Assembly (NCBI RefSeq): GCF_014647255.1
Contig: NZ_BMOV01000002.1
Location: forward strand, 62,001-126,000
Direction: 5' to 3'
Length of the DNA stretch: 64,000 nucleotides
Source of the DNA: Iodidimonas muriae
GTDB lineage: Bacteria > Pseudomonadota > Alphaproteobacteria > Sphingomonadales > Rhodothalassiaceae
Shown: positions 44,086 through 56,318 of the stretch, one piece after another
How positions within the stretch are numbered: position 1 is the first letter of the stretch
Layout: each line of letters starts with the position of its first letter
Position numbers and translations under genes: made by a program
Notes under the pieces: generated by a model
What the model was told of the DNA's origin: nothing
What the model saw: the letters and a program-made list of their open reading frames with translations, nothing else
Database searches by the model: none

Positions 44086-44150
44086 TCGCCTAGGCCCTGT
44101 CAAAAAACCCCTTTCCACCCGTCTCGACCCATTTCACAGCCGGAAATTTC

Positions 44151-46805
44151 ATGCCCCAGCCAATCGCACAATTTATCAATATCGGCGAACGCACCAATGT
44201 CACCGGATCGGCGCGCTTTAAAAAGCTGATCATGGCCGGGGATTATGAGGCCGCTCTGGATGTGGCCCGCAGTCAGGTGGAAAATGGGGCGCAGATCATC
44301 GATGTGAATATGGACGAGGCCATGCTGGACAGCGCCGAGGCCATGACCATCTTCCTCAATCTGATCGCCACCGAGCCCGATATCGCCCGGGTGCCCATCA
44401 TGATCGACAGTTCCAAATGGTCGGTGATTGAAGCAGGCCTGAAATGCGTGCCCGGCAAGGCCATCGTCAATTCCATTTCCCTGAAGGAAGGCGAGGCCCC
44501 CTTTCTGGAGCAGGCCCGCATCATCCGTCGCTTTGGCGCGGCCACCGTGGTGATGGCGTTCGATACGGACGGACAGGCCGATACGGTGGCGCGTAAGGTG
44601 GCCATTTGCGAACGGTCCTACCGCTTGTTGACCGAAGCCGGATTCCCTGCCGAAGACATCATTTTCGATCCCAATATCTTCGCCGTGGCCACCGGAATCG
44701 AAGAGCATAACCCTTATGCGCACTATTTCATCGAGGCTACCAGCCAGATCAAAAGCCGCTGCCCCCATGCCAAAATCTCCGGCGGTGTCTCCAATGTGTC
44801 TTTTTCCTTTCGCGGCAATGATCAGGTGCGCGAAGCCATGCATTCGGTGTTTTTATATCATGCCATCAAGGCGGGCATGGATATGGGCATCGTCAATGCC
44901 GGACAATTGGCGGTTTATGACGATATCGATGCCGAGCTGCGCGAACGGGTGGAAGATGTGATTCTCAATCGCCGGGAGGATGCCACCGACCGGTTATTGG
45001 AGATCGCCGAACGCTATAAAGGCGGTGGGAAGCAACGCATCGAGGATTTGAGCTGGCGCGAGGCAGAAGTGGAAAAACGCCTTGAACATGCGCTGGTAAA
45101 GGGCATCGACAAATGGATTGTCGAAGACACCGAAGAAGCCCGGCAAAAGGCCGAACGCCCCATTCAGGTGATCGAAGGGCCGTTGATGGACGGCATGAAT
45201 GTGGTGGGCGACTTGTTTGGCTCTGGCAAAATGTTCTTGCCGCAAGTGGTAAAATCGGCGCGGGTGATGAAAAAAGCCGTCAGCCATTTATTGCCCTATA
45301 TCGAGGCGGAAAAAACCCAGGGCAAAGGTGGCCCCAAAGGCCGCATCCTGATGGCCACGGTGAAAGGCGATGTGCATGATATCGGCAAGAACATCGTTGG
45401 CGTGGTGCTTCAGTGCAATAATTTCGAGGTGATCGATCTGGGCGTGATGGTGCCTTGGCAGGATATTCTCGATCGGGCGCACCAGGAAAAGGTGGATATG
45501 ATTGGCCTGTCGGGCCTTATCACTCCGTCTCTGGATGAAATGGTAACCGTGGCCGAAGAAATGGAACGGGCCGGCCTAGATCTACCTTTGTTGATCGGCG
45601 GGGCCACCACCTCGCGCATGCACACGGCGGTGAAAATCGCACCCGCCTATTCCGGACCGGTGGTGCATGTGCTGGATGCCTCGCGTTCGGTGGGGGTGGC
45701 GGGCACGCTGGTATCTGACACGATGCGCGATGCTTATGTGGGGAAGATCCGCACCGATTATGACGACATCCGCGAAAAACGTCTGGCGCGGCCCAAGGCC
45801 GACCGGCTGATTTCATTGGATGCAGCGCGGAACAATAGGGCAGCGATCGACTGGGAAGGCTATCAGCCGCCCCGCCCCAACTCTTTAGGGCGTGTGGTGT
45901 TTGACGATTTTCCCCTGTCTGATCTGGTGGAGCGCATTGACTGGACACCCTTTTTCCGCACATGGGAACTGGCAGGCACCTATCCCGGCATTTTGAAAGA
46001 TCCGGTTGTGGGTGAAGCGGCGCGGTCCTTATTTCAGGATGCCCAAGACATGCTGGCGCGTATTGTAAAAGAGCGCTGGTTGAAAGCCCGTGGCGTCTGC
46101 GCCTTCTGGCCTGCCAATGCAGATGGTGACGATGTGATCCTATGGACCGATGACAGCCGCACCCAAGAATTGAAGCGCGTGCATTTCCTGCGCCAGCAAC
46201 AGCAAAAGCGGGGCGATCGGGCCAATGATTGTCTGGCGGATTTCATCGCACCAAAACACACAGGTCTGGCCGATTATATGGGCGGCTTTGCCGTCACTGC
46301 GGGCTTGGGGATTGAAAACAAACTGGCCCAGTTCAAAGCGGCCCATGACGATTATTCGGCGATCTTGCTAAAAGCGCTGGCGGACCGGTTGGCAGAAGCC
46401 TTTGCCGAACGGCTGCATGAACGGGTACGGCTGGACCTTTGGGGCTATGCCGCCGATGAAACGCTGAGCAATGAAGACATCATCAAGGAACGCTATCGTG
46501 GCATCCGCCCAGCACCGGGCTATCCCGCCTGCCCCGACCATTCGGAAAAACCGGCACTGTTTGATCTTTTGGATACACCGGAAGCCACAGGCATCCATCT
46601 GACCGAAAACTTTGCCATGATGCCCGCCGCCAGCGTTTCGGGCTATTATTTGGCCCATCCCGACAGCCATTATTTCGGCATCGGAAAGCTGGGCCGCGAT
46701 CAGGTGGAAGACTATGCGGCGCGGCGCGGTGTCTCTATGGAACAGGCGGAAAAATGGCTGTCCCCCAATCTGGGCTATGAACGGACACGCACAATTCGCA
46801 CATAA
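44151..46805 (+). CDS. metH: Methionine synthase, folate/cobalamin/activation part (split MetH C-terminal part)
   Basis: The 884-residue protein covers MetH modules 2-4. The pterin-binding barrel begins [16 protein letters not shown]. The cobalamin cap and Rossmann domain have the DxHxxG motif [12 protein letters not shown], with the cobalt-ligating His about 409. The C-terminal activation domain has the SAM-binding [17 protein letters not shown]. It moves the methyl group from 5-methyl-tetrahydrofolate via cobalamin to homocysteine held by the partner subunit. No ribosome-binding site is strong. The gene is in the same operon as the regulator and metF. Confidence 0.97.
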   Translation: MPQPIAQFINIGERTNVTGSARFKKLIMAGDYEAALDVARSQVENGAQIIDVNMDEAMLDSAEAMTIFLNLIATEPDIARVPIMIDSSKWSVIEAGLKCVPGKAIVNSISLKEGEAPFLEQARIIRRFGAATVVMAFDTDGQADTVARKVAICERSYRLLTEAGFPAEDIIFDPNIFAVATGIEEHNPYAHYFIEATSQIKSRCPHAKISGGVSNVSFSFRGNDQVREAMHSVFLYHAIKAGMDMGIVNAGQLAVYDDIDAELRERVEDVILNRREDATDRLLEIAERYKGGGKQRIEDLSWREAEVEKRLEHALVKGIDKWIVEDTEEARQKAERPIQVIEGPLMDGMNVVGDLFGSGKMFLPQVVKSARVMKKAVSHLLPYIEAEKTQGKGGPKGRILMATVKGDVHDIGKNIVGVVLQCNNFEVIDLGVMVPWQDILDRAHQEKVDMIGLSGLITPSLDEMVTVAEEMERAGLDLPLLIGGATTSRMHTAVKIAPAYSGPVVHVLDASRSVGVAGTLVSDTMRDAYVGKIRTDYDDIREKRLARPKADRLISLDAARNNRAAIDWEGYQPPRPNSLGRVVFDDFPLSDLVERIDWTPFFRTWELAGTYPGILKDPVVGEAARSLFQDAQDMLARIVKERWLKARGVCAFWPANADGDDVILWTDDSRTQELKRVHFLRQQQQKRGDRANDCLADFIAPKHTGLADYMGGFAVTAGLGIENKLAQFKAAHDDYSAILLKALADRLAEAFAERLHERVRLDLWGYAADETLSNEDIIKERYRGIRPAPGYPACPDHSEKPALFDLLDTPEATGIHLTENFAMMPAASVSGYYLAHPDSHYFGIGKLGRDQVEDYAARRGVSMEQAEKWLSPNLGYERTRTIRT

Positions 46806-46809
46806 CCGA

Positions 46810-46829
46810 GCGGGCAACACCGCGCCCGC
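46810..46829. terminator. Short hairpin after metH
   Basis: GCGGGC (46810-46815) pairs with GCCCGC (46824-46829). No T-run follows, so termination here is only possible. Confidence 0.35.
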
Positions 46830-46881
46830 CCAGGCTAATCCATGAAGTCAATCCGCGATGGCGGGCTGGCGGAACGGGTGC

Positions 46882-47229
46882 TTATAAAATCTTCAGCACC
46901 TGCTCGGGTGGGCGGCCCAAAGCGGCCTTGCCTTGATGGAACACCACCGGGCGCTCGATCAGCTTGGGATGGGCCGCCATCGCCGCCACCAGATCGGCAT
47001 GGCTTAAAGACGGATCGTCCAGCCCCAAATCTTTATAAAGGGCTTCACCGCGCCGCATCAGATCGCGCGGGGCTTTTCCCAATAATGTCAGGGCCTGTTC
47101 AATATCCTGTGCCGTCGGGGCATTTTCCAGATAGAGCCGGATTTCGGGATTGATGCCTTGCTCTTCCAAAAGCGCCAAAGTCTGGCGAGATTTTGAACAG
47201 CGGGGATTGTGCCAGATTTTGGTGGTCAT
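46882..47229 (-). CDS. arsC: ArsC-family arsenate reductase (glutaredoxin-coupled type)
   Basis: This 115-residue ArsC/Spx-fold protein has the catalytic Cys11 in HNPRCSKSRQTL. The arginine region KAPRDLMRRGEALYKDLGL and HPKLIERPVVFHQGKAALGRPPE match the arsenate-reductase branch. It would reduce arsenate to arsenite using glutathione and glutaredoxin. No ars regulator or efflux pump is adjacent, so it is a lone housekeeping copy, and a YffB-like redox role is the alternative. GGAG precedes the ATG. Confidence 0.9.
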   Translation of the reverse strand: MTTKIWHNPRCSKSRQTLALLEEQGINPEIRLYLENAPTAQDIEQALTLLGKAPRDLMRRGEALYKDLGLDDPSLSHADLVAAMAAHPKLIERPVVFHQGKAALGRPPEQVLKIL

Positions 47230-47358
47230 AAGCGCGCTCCTTCAAGATCGAATATGCTCTTTCTAGCTGCCTTTTCCAAAAGCATGCAAGGCTTGGCAGA
47301 AAGGGGCGTTGGCGGCTAGGCTATGGGCTCGGGGATATAAATCAAAGGGGCCGCCCAT

Positions 47359-49986
47359 ATGTACCGAGCCATCACCACCATCGTCGCTTTGCTGTTTATT
47401 TTTACCGGACTTGCGACCCATGCAGAACCCATCGGCTATTTCACACCCGATGATGTCACCTATGATCCGGCCATCCCGACGCCAGAGGCTTTTTTACGCC
47501 ATGAATTGGGTGCGCAGCCGGTACGCCCTGACCGGATGGTCGATTATCTGCGCACTGTGGCGGGTTTGTCTGACCGGATCAGCATTGAAACCATCGGCTA
47601 TAGCCATGAAGGCCGCCCCATCGAGTTTCTGGTGGTCACAAATCCTGAAAACCAGAGCCGGCTTGAAGACATCCGCACCCGGCATGTGGCACTCAGCAAT
47701 CCCGATAGCGGCACACAGCCCAATGACAGCATGCCGGTGGTCACATGGCTCAATTACGGGGTGCATGGGGCGGAATCGTCTGGCATGGATGCGGTGATAC
47801 CGGTGGTTTATCATCTGGCAGCGGCCAAGGGCGATGCCATTGAGAACACCTTGTCCCAAAGTGTGATCCTGATCACCGCCATCTTCAATCCCGATGGCCA
47901 TTCGCGGCGTATCAACCATGTCCTGAAATTCATGTCCGATGTGCCGGTGACAGATCCGGCGCATGCGGCCCATGATTTATGGATCGATGCCCGCACCAAT
48001 CACTATTGGTTCGATCTCAACCGCCAATGGCTGTTGCAAACCCAGCCCGAAGCACAGGCCTGGCTCTCCAAATGGCATCAGTGGAAACCCAATGTGACGG
48101 TGGATTATCATGAGATGGGCTCCAATTCGACATACTATTTCCACCCCGGCGTGCCCAATCGCAAAAACCCCCTGATCCCCGACCGCTCCCGCCAATTGCT
48201 GAAAGATATGGCGCACTTCCATGCCAAAACGCTGGACCGCGATGGCACGCTTTATTTCACCGAAGAAGGCTTTGATAATTATTATATCGGCAAGGGCTCC
48301 ACATATCCCCATATCAACGGCTCGGTAGGGATTTTATTTGAAGCCGGCGCAGCGCGCGGCGGGGCCATCGAAACCCCCAATGGGGTGCGTCATTATGCGG
48401 CCAATATCCGCAAGCATTTCCGCACCTCTTTGTCCTCCATAGAAGGGGCGCGCAGCCTTGCCCCGCAGCTTTTGGACAATCAATACAGCTTTTTCCAGGA
48501 AGCCAAAGAACAGGGCCAGAAAGATGATATCCGCGGCTGGGTGTTCACTTCCCCGGATAAGGCCCGGCTGGCGCATTTCCTTGATCTTCTGGAGCGCCAT
48601 CAGGTGCAAGCCTATGCCCTTGCCCGCGATGTCACGGTGGACGATCACAGTTTTCAAGCCGGAGATGCCTATCTGGTGCCCGTAGCACAAGCGCAATATC
48701 ATATGATCAAGGGCCTGTTCGATCGGGTCCGCAGCTTCAAGGAAGCGATTTTCTATGATGTCTCCGGCTGGACGCTGCCTTTGGCCTATGATCTGGATTA
48801 CGCAGCCCTGAATAAAAAAGCGTGGCGCGCCGACCTTTCAGGCGATGAAGCGCAGGCGCATATGGCATGGCCCCGCGCCGAAGCCCCGGATCGCGCCTCT
48901 TATGGCTATGTGTTTTCCTGGGAAGACTATTATGCACCAAAGGCACTGAACCGGCTATTGGCCGCAGGGGTGCATGTACGCGGCGCCATGGAGCCTTTTT
49001 CCGTCCTGACCAGCAAAGGCGAACGCCACTTTTCGCGCGGCGCCTTGTTCGTGCCTTTGGCCGGTCAGGATGATGTGGATGCGGACAGCCTTTATGAGCA
49101 TGTGACATCTGTGACCCAGATCGAGGGCATCCCTGTTCATGCCGTCACATCGGGCCTCACCCCGACCCAAGGTGCCGATCTGGGCGGGCGCAGTTCGTTC
49201 CAATCGCTCAACACCCCCCATGTGGTGCTGGTTTTTGACGATGGGCTGTCAAAATATGAAGCGGGAGAGGCATGGCATCTTTTGGACAAGCGCATGCAGA
49301 TCCCCGTCACCTTGCGCGCCAAAAGCGATCTGATGGGTCTCGATTGGTCACGCTACAGCCATATGGTGCTGCCCGGTGGGCGGGCGGCTTTAAACAGCCG
49401 CAGCACCAAACGACTGGAGCAGTGGATCAAGGAAGAGGGCGGCACGCTGATCGCCCTGCGCCAAGGGGCTGCATGGGCGCAACAGGCCCTGCTGAACAGC
49501 GGTGGAAACGCCAAGGGCAAAGACAAGGCGCAAGCACCCAAAACATCACAGCGGACGGATTATGCCGATTATGATGTAGAAGAAGCCAAAGACGTGATCG
49601 GCGGGGCAATCTTTGCCAGCGATCTTGATATCACGCATCCTTTGGGCTTTGGCTATCAGGATCGGTTGATCCCCAGCCATCGCAACACCACACTTGTATT
49701 GGCCACTCCCCAAAATCCCTATGCCACCATTGCCCGTTATCTGGAAACATCGCCCATTCTTTCCGGCTATGCTTCCGACAAGCGCCTGGCAGAGATTGCC
49801 GGATCACCCATGATGGTGGCCGAACGACTGGGCCGCGGTACCGTGATCCTGTTTGCCGACGACCCCAATTTCCGCGCCACTTTTCTGGGTACCAACAAGC
49901 TCTTTTTGAACGGCCTGTTCTGGTCGAAGGCCTTTCGCGCACCAAGAAGCATTGGCGACGAGGAAGAAAACGCCCTCGCCCATTAA
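47359..49986 (+). CDS. Exported M14-family zinc carboxypeptidase with C-terminal GATase-like domain
   Basis: The 875-residue protein has a signal peptide (about 1-22, ending THAEP). The M14 catalytic domain has zinc ligands His136 and Glu139 (HGAESSG) and His251 (DYHEMGSN). A likely catalytic Glu lies in ILFEAGAARG. After about residue 370 a long region ends in a class I glutamine-amidotransferase-like fold (VVLVFDDGLSKYEAGEAWHLLD, YSHMVLPGGRAALN), as in large secreted M14 proteins. It should trim peptides outside the cytoplasm. AAAGGGG precedes the ATG. Confidence 0.92.
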   Translation: MYRAITTIVALLFIFTGLATHAEPIGYFTPDDVTYDPAIPTPEAFLRHELGAQPVRPDRMVDYLRTVAGLSDRISIETIGYSHEGRPIEFLVVTNPENQSRLEDIRTRHVALSNPDSGTQPNDSMPVVTWLNYGVHGAESSGMDAVIPVVYHLAAAKGDAIENTLSQSVILITAIFNPDGHSRRINHVLKFMSDVPVTDPAHAAHDLWIDARTNHYWFDLNRQWLLQTQPEAQAWLSKWHQWKPNVTVDYHEMGSNSTYYFHPGVPNRKNPLIPDRSRQLLKDMAHFHAKTLDRDGTLYFTEEGFDNYYIGKGSTYPHINGSVGILFEAGAARGGAIETPNGVRHYAANIRKHFRTSLSSIEGARSLAPQLLDNQYSFFQEAKEQGQKDDIRGWVFTSPDKARLAHFLDLLERHQVQAYALARDVTVDDHSFQAGDAYLVPVAQAQYHMIKGLFDRVRSFKEAIFYDVSGWTLPLAYDLDYAALNKKAWRADLSGDEAQAHMAWPRAEAPDRASYGYVFSWEDYYAPKALNRLLAAGVHVRGAMEPFSVLTSKGERHFSRGALFVPLAGQDDVDADSLYEHVTSVTQIEGIPVHAVTSGLTPTQGADLGGRSSFQSLNTPHVVLVFDDGLSKYEAGEAWHLLDKRMQIPVTLRAKSDLMGLDWSRYSHMVLPGGRAALNSRSTKRLEQWIKEEGGTLIALRQGAAWAQQALLNSGGNAKGKDKAQAPKTSQRTDYADYDVEEAKDVIGGAIFASDLDITHPLGFGYQDRLIPSHRNTTLVLATPQNPYATIARYLETSPILSGYASDKRLAEIAGSPMMVAERLGRGTVILFADDPNFRATFLGTNKLFLNGLFWSKAFRAPRSIGDEEENALAH

Positions 49987-50010
49987 GAACAGGGCATAAG
50001 GCTTTCAAAA

Positions 50011-50050
50011 CAAAAAATAAGGGCGGTGCGATGATACGCGCCGCCCTTGT
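50011..50050 (-). terminator. Terminator of the ferritin-like gene, possibly bidirectional
   Basis: AAGGGCGG (50019-50026) pairs with CCGCCCTT (50041-50048). On the minus strand it is followed by TTATTTTTTG, serving the diiron protein gene. On the plus strand TTGTTC follows, a weaker stop for the M14 gene. Confidence 0.8.
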
Positions 50051-50066
50051 TCATGAAAAGCTGATG

Positions 50067-50894
50067 TCAGGCGGCTTTGGCCAGCCGGTCGCGCCGCCAG
50101 CGCACAAAATGCCAACTGGCACCGGCGGCCAGATTGGCGAAGCGGCCATTGGGATTGAAATCGGCGGCGCGCAGGATCATGCGGGCGGCATTTTCGATAT
50201 GCGGGCGTTGATAAAGGCTCATCGCCCCGCGCCAATAGGCCGTTGCATTATCGCCGGTATTATAAACGGCATCGGGGTTTTTGGGCAGCACATTGGCGGC
50301 GAACCACGCATAGGACAGCTCATCATCTTCGGCTTCTTGCACCCGACCGATGGCCACCTTCAACCGCTCCCACAGGCTGAGCTTGTCGCCGGATTTATAG
50401 CGCTGCAGATGCTTTTGGAACAATTGATAGTGGAAAAATTCATCAATGGCGATGCGGCGGCAAACCTCTTTCAACACCGGTTCTTCGCTGGCATCGCGGA
50501 TGGCGGAATAAAAAGAGGACGTGCCAGATTCCACCACACAACGGGCAATCAATTCCCCGGCATGGCTACCGCGCACCGATTGTTCCGCCCCCAAAGGCAG
50601 GGAATAGCCTTTGCGGAACAGCGCAAGGCTTTCCTCGAAGGAAAAGGACGGATCGGCGATTTCCGCCCAGCGGCCAAGGGCGGCCCCATGTTGCGCTTCT
50701 TCCACGCCCCATTGGCGTGCCGCATCTTTAAAGGCCTCGTCATGGGAAAAAACATTGCACAAATAGGTCACATAATCGGCGGAATTGGCCTCCACCAGCG
50801 CCGCCGCCTTCACCACGGCCAGCAAGGTTGGCGACAGTTTCGTCGCATCGAACTGATCCCAGTCAATCGACTCCAATGTCCATTTTTGCGCCAT
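50067..50894 (-). CDS. Ferritin-like diiron protein of unknown function
   Basis: This 275-residue helical protein carries carboxylate-bridged diiron ligand patterns: Glu in ALVEANSADY, E-E-x-x-H in GVEEAQHG, Glu in ARCVVESGTSSFY, and E-F-F-H in IAIDEFFHYQLF. This fits the ferritin-like superfamily, which includes acyl desaturases, AurF-type N-oxygenases and related oxidases. The substrate is unknown. It starts at an ATG, is transcribed convergently with the M14 gene, and lies downstream of the ATP synthase operon terminator, so it is a separate unit. Confidence 0.78.
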   Translation of the reverse strand: MAQKWTLESIDWDQFDATKLSPTLLAVVKAAALVEANSADYVTYLCNVFSHDEAFKDAARQWGVEEAQHGAALGRWAEIADPSFSFEESLALFRKGYSLPLGAEQSVRGSHAGELIARCVVESGTSSFYSAIRDASEEPVLKEVCRRIAIDEFFHYQLFQKHLQRYKSGDKLSLWERLKVAIGRVQEAEDDELSYAWFAANVLPKNPDAVYNTGDNATAYWRGAMSLYQRPHIENAARMILRAADFNPNGRFANLAAGASWHFVRWRRDRLAKAA

Positions 50895-50958
50895 TGTTTC
50901 TGTCTCGACCCTCGTTTAAATGCTGCCACATAAAGACGGCTGCACAGCACAGTTGTTC

Positions 50959-50990
50959 CAAAAACAAAAAAGCCGCGCCAAGGCACGACT
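50959..50990 (-). terminator. Intrinsic terminator of the F1 ATP synthase operon
   Basis: AGCCGCGCC (50971-50979) and GGCACGACT (50982-50990) form a stem with two mismatches. On the minus strand it is followed by TTTTTGTTTTT. Confidence 0.7.
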
Positions 50991-51011
50991 TTACTGCCCA
51001 ATCGGGCCAAA

Positions 51012-51057
51012 GGTCAAAAGGAACACTTTGCGCGAAGCAAAGCCGCTGTTTTTGACC
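51012..51057 (-). other. Nested hairpin immediately after atpC
   Basis: GGTCAAAA (51012-51019) pairs with TTTTGACC (51050-51057), enclosing an inner CTTTGC-GCAAAG hairpin (51026-51042). It starts 2 bases after the atpC stop and may protect the transcript end before the true terminator. Confidence 0.45.
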
Positions 51058-51059
51058 GC

Positions 51060-51470
51060 TCAAGCCTGACGGATGATATCCCGCAAGGGGCCCATCCATG
51101 CCAATTTGGCTTCAGCCCGCTGAAGCGCCAGCGCATCTTTCGCCAGCTCCAGATCTTCGGTGGCATTTTTGATGTCTTGATCAAGCTGTGCCGCATCCAC
51201 GGTATCAAGGTCGATGCTGTCTTCCGCCAGAACCACGATCCCTTTGGCATTCACCTCCACAAAACCGCCTTTCAAGAACAGCTTTTTAGGGGGCTGACTT
51301 TCGTCTTCAAAAACGGAAATCATACCGGGACGCAAGGTGGACATGAAAGGGGCATGGCCGGGCAGCACACCGAATTCCCCTTCCGAACCGGGCACGATCA
51401 CATGCGCGGCTTCCACGTCCATCAACAAACGCTCAGGGCTTACCAATTCGAAATGTATTTGTTCCGCCAT
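51060..51470 (-). CDS. atpC: F1F0 ATP synthase subunit epsilon
   Basis: The 136-residue protein has the epsilon N-terminal beta sandwich (IHFELVSPERLLMDVEAAHVIVPGSEGEFGVLPGHAPFMSTL) and a short C-terminal helical hairpin (KDALALQRAEAKL). It links the rotor to the catalytic head and can inhibit ATP hydrolysis. The ATG at 51470 with GAGGAGG eight bases upstream is preferred over a GTG nine bases earlier. It is the last gene of the operon. Confidence 0.96.
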   Translation of the reverse strand: MAEQIHFELVSPERLLMDVEAAHVIVPGSEGEFGVLPGHAPFMSTLRPGMISVFEDESQPPKKLFLKGGFVEVNAKGIVVLAEDSIDLDTVDAAQLDQDIKNATEDLELAKDALALQRAEAKLAWMGPLRDIIRQA

Positions 51471-51576
51471 AGCGGCCACCTCCTCGATGTGCCTCTCTCC
51501 GCACAGGGCGAAGAAAGGCGATCGTCACATCATGTCTCCCGAATGGCGCCCGAAAATTTGCGGACACCACCGGTCA

Positions 51577-53965
<2,389 letters not shown>

Positions 53966-53988
53966 TGCTGTCCCCTATCGGACGTCGA

Positions 53989-55518
53989 TTAAGCGAAATT
54001 GCCCGAGAAGCTGACGAGAATCGATTTTAGTTCGCTTTCGATCGCATCGGTCAACTTCTGCTCAGTACGGATTTTCTCAAGCAGATCGGCATGTTTGGAA
54101 CGCATCTGGGTGAGAAATTCAGTCTCGAAACGGGTCACTTGATTGGCAGCAACCTTATCCAGATAACCGCGCGTCCCTGCATAGATGGACACCACCTGCT
54201 CTTCCACCGGCATCGGTGAATATTGCTTCTGCTTCAAAAGCTCGGTCAGGCGCTGGCCACGATTCAGCAATTGCTGGGTGGATTTATCCAGATCCGAACC
54301 AAACTGCGCAAAGGCTTCCATTTCACGATACTGCGCCAGTTCCAGCTTCATGGATCCCGACACCTGCTTCATGGCCTTGATCTGGGCAGCAGACCCCACA
54401 CGACTCACCGACAGGCCCACATTAATGGCCGGACGAATGCCGCGATAGAACAGGTTTGTTTCTAGGAAGATCTGGCCATCGGTGATGGAAATCACATTGG
54501 TCGGAATATAGGCGGACACATCACCGGCCTGCGTTTCAACGATGGGCAGCGCGGTCAATGACCCGGCTCCATGATCTTCGTTGAGCTTGGCGGCGCGCTC
54601 CAGAAGGCGGCTGTGAAGATAGAACACATCCCCCGGATAGGCTTCACGTCCCGGAGGACGACGCAGCAACAACGACATCTGGCGATAGGCCACGGCCTGC
54701 TTGGACAGATCGTCATAAACGATCACGGCATGCATGCCATTGTCGCGGAAGAACTCACCCATGGCGCAGCCGGTATAAGGCGCGAGGAACTGCAAAGGAG
54801 CAGGCTCGGACGCCGTGGCGGCAACAACGATGGAATAGTCCATCGCGCCATTTTCTTCGAGGGTTTTCACGATCTGGGCGACGGTGGAGCGCTTTTGTCC
54901 AACGGCCACATAGACGCAATAAAGCTTTTTGGATTCATCATCACCGGCATTTACCTGCCGCTGATTGAGGAAGGTATCGATGGCAACGGCGGTTTTACCG
55001 GTCTGACGGTCACCGATGATCAGCTCGCGCTGGCCACGGCCCACAGGCACCAACGCATCAACGGCCTTAAGACCGGATTGCATCGGTTCATGCACCGATT
55101 TACGCGGAATGATGCCCGGCGCTTTCACTTCCACGCGCTTTCTTTCGGCATCCACGATCGGGCCTTTGCCGTCGATGGGATTACCAAGGGCATCCACCAC
55201 GCGGCCAAGCAACCCGCGGCCCACCGGCACGTCCACAATGGTGCCCGTCCGCTTGACGGTATCGCCTTCCCGGATGTGCTGATCGGATCCGAAAATCACG
55301 ATCCCCACATTGTCGGCTTCCAGATTGAGGGCCATGCCCTGCACACCACCCGGAAATTCAACCATTTCCCCGGCCTGAACATTGTCCAGCCCGTGGACAC
55401 GGGCGATGCCGTCCCCCACCGAGAGAACCTGACCAACTTCTGAAACTTCGGCTTCAACACCGAAGCCTGCGATCTGGTCTTTGAGGACCTGCGAAATTTC
55501 CGCAGCACGGATGTCCAT
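53989..55518 (-). CDS. atpA: F1F0 ATP synthase subunit alpha
   Basis: The 509-residue subunit has Walker [14 protein letters not shown] (about 168-180), the signature [17 protein letters not shown], and [42 protein letters not shown]. The ATG at 55518 has AAGGGG upstream and lies 2 bp after the atpH stop. A TTG two codons upstream is rejected. It forms the non-catalytic nucleotide sites of the F1 hexamer. Confidence 0.98.
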   Translation of the reverse strand: MDIRAAEISQVLKDQIAGFGVEAEVSEVGQVLSVGDGIARVHGLDNVQAGEMVEFPGGVQGMALNLEADNVGIVIFGSDQHIREGDTVKRTGTIVDVPVGRGLLGRVVDALGNPIDGKGPIVDAERKRVEVKAPGIIPRKSVHEPMQSGLKAVDALVPVGRGQRELIIGDRQTGKTAVAIDTFLNQRQVNAGDDESKKLYCVYVAVGQKRSTVAQIVKTLEENGAMDYSIVVAATASEPAPLQFLAPYTGCAMGEFFRDNGMHAVIVYDDLSKQAVAYRQMSLLLRRPPGREAYPGDVFYLHSRLLERAAKLNEDHGAGSLTALPIVETQAGDVSAYIPTNVISITDGQIFLETNLFYRGIRPAINVGLSVSRVGSAAQIKAMKQVSGSMKLELAQYREMEAFAQFGSDLDKSTQQLLNRGQRLTELLKQKQYSPMPVEEQVVSIYAGTRGYLDKVAANQVTRFETEFLTQMRSKHADLLEKIRTEQKLTDAIESELKSILVSFSGNFA

Positions 55519-55520
55519 GG

Positions 55521-56078
55521 TCAAACCCCTTTCATGGCGCGTTCGAGACTGTCGAGCTTGGTGGCGATTGATCCGTCGATCATGCGGGAGCCGAGTTTGA
55601 TGACAAGTCCGCCGATCAGCGACGGGTCCACATCCGCATTGATCGCCACATCACGCCCGGCAATCGACTTCAATTTGGCCTCCAAGGCCGTCATTTGTGT
55701 TTTGGTAAGCGCCCTGGCCGAACGGATATCGGCGGTCACTTCCCCTTTATGGGCAGCCTGCAGCGCCGCAAAATCGCGAATCGCAGGTGCAAGAGTGTTC
55801 AGGCGACGGTTTTGCGCCAGAACACCGAGAAATTTCATGGTCAAGGGCGACAGGCCCAAAGGCTTGGCAAGGCTCGCCACCATCGCACCTTGTTGGGTGC
55901 GGGTGAGAACAGGCGATGCCACCATTGCGGCAAAATCGGCACCATCAGCCATCAGCGCCTTCAATTTGCTCAGGTCGCTCTCAACGGTGTCCAGCGCGTC
56001 TTGTGCTTGGGCAAGCTCGAAGAGCGCCGTCGCGTAACGGCCGGACAGTCCGGAAACGATCGCTTTCTCTGCGGGCAA
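55521..56078 (-). CDS. atpH: F1F0 ATP synthase subunit delta
   Basis: The 185-residue peripheral-stalk subunit shows [13 protein letters not shown] at its start, [26 protein letters not shown] in the middle, and [28 protein letters not shown] at the end. The start is a TTG with AAGGA nine bases upstream. No in-frame ATG or GTG is available in the right position. It is the first gene of the F1 operon. F0 genes are absent from the window, as expected where atpIBEF lie elsewhere. Confidence 0.95.
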   Translation of the reverse strand: MPAEKAIVSGLSGRYATALFELAQAQDALDTVESDLSKLKALMADGADFAAMVASPVLTRTQQGAMVASLAKPLGLSPLTMKFLGVLAQNRRLNTLAPAIRDFAALQAAHKGEVTADIRSARALTKTQMTALEAKLKSIAGRDVAINADVDPSLIGGLVIKLGSRMIDGSIATKLDSLERAMKGV

Positions 56079-56195
56079 GGTCTTGATCCTTGTTGGGAAA
56101 TCATGGTCGTTCGATTGTTGAAGCGATCTTTAGCGGGGTCCGTTTCCGGTCCGACCAGTGGTCTTGCCGCCAAGCCGCTCCACAACCAAGCGCGC

Positions 56196-56216
56196 ACCCC
56201 TTAGCACAGGGGTTTT
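56196..56216 (+). terminator. Plus-oriented terminator-like hairpin in the atpH-secA gap
   Basis: ACCCCT (56196-56201) pairs with AGGGGT (56208-56213), followed by TTTT on the plus strand. Both neighbouring genes are on the minus strand. Confidence 0.4.
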
Positions 56217-56249
56217 AGAGGTGCAAGCAAGCGGCGGGCAATTCTTTCA

Positions 56250-56275
56250 CAGATCGGCCTTGCCGACCTGTTTTT
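56250..56275 (+). terminator. Second plus-oriented terminator-like hairpin in the atpH-secA gap
   Basis: CAGATCGG (56250-56257) pairs with CCGACCTG (56263-56270) with one mismatch, followed by TTTTT. The gap 56079-56318 holds no recognisable protein gene. Confidence 0.45.
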
Positions 56276-56318
56276 ACATGCAAAGCCGCCGCCATCTGCA
56301 CCGGTCCAGATACATACA

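Noticed and set aside
43006-46805. metH interrupted by a frameshift or insertion
   Set aside because: Both parts have proper starts and stops, complete modules and a 65-bp gap. Split MetH is a known alphaproteobacterial arrangement.
46882-47229. Arsenic-resistance operon
   Set aside because: Only an arsC-type gene is present. The nearby ArsR-type protein belongs to the methionine operon and lacks metal ligands.
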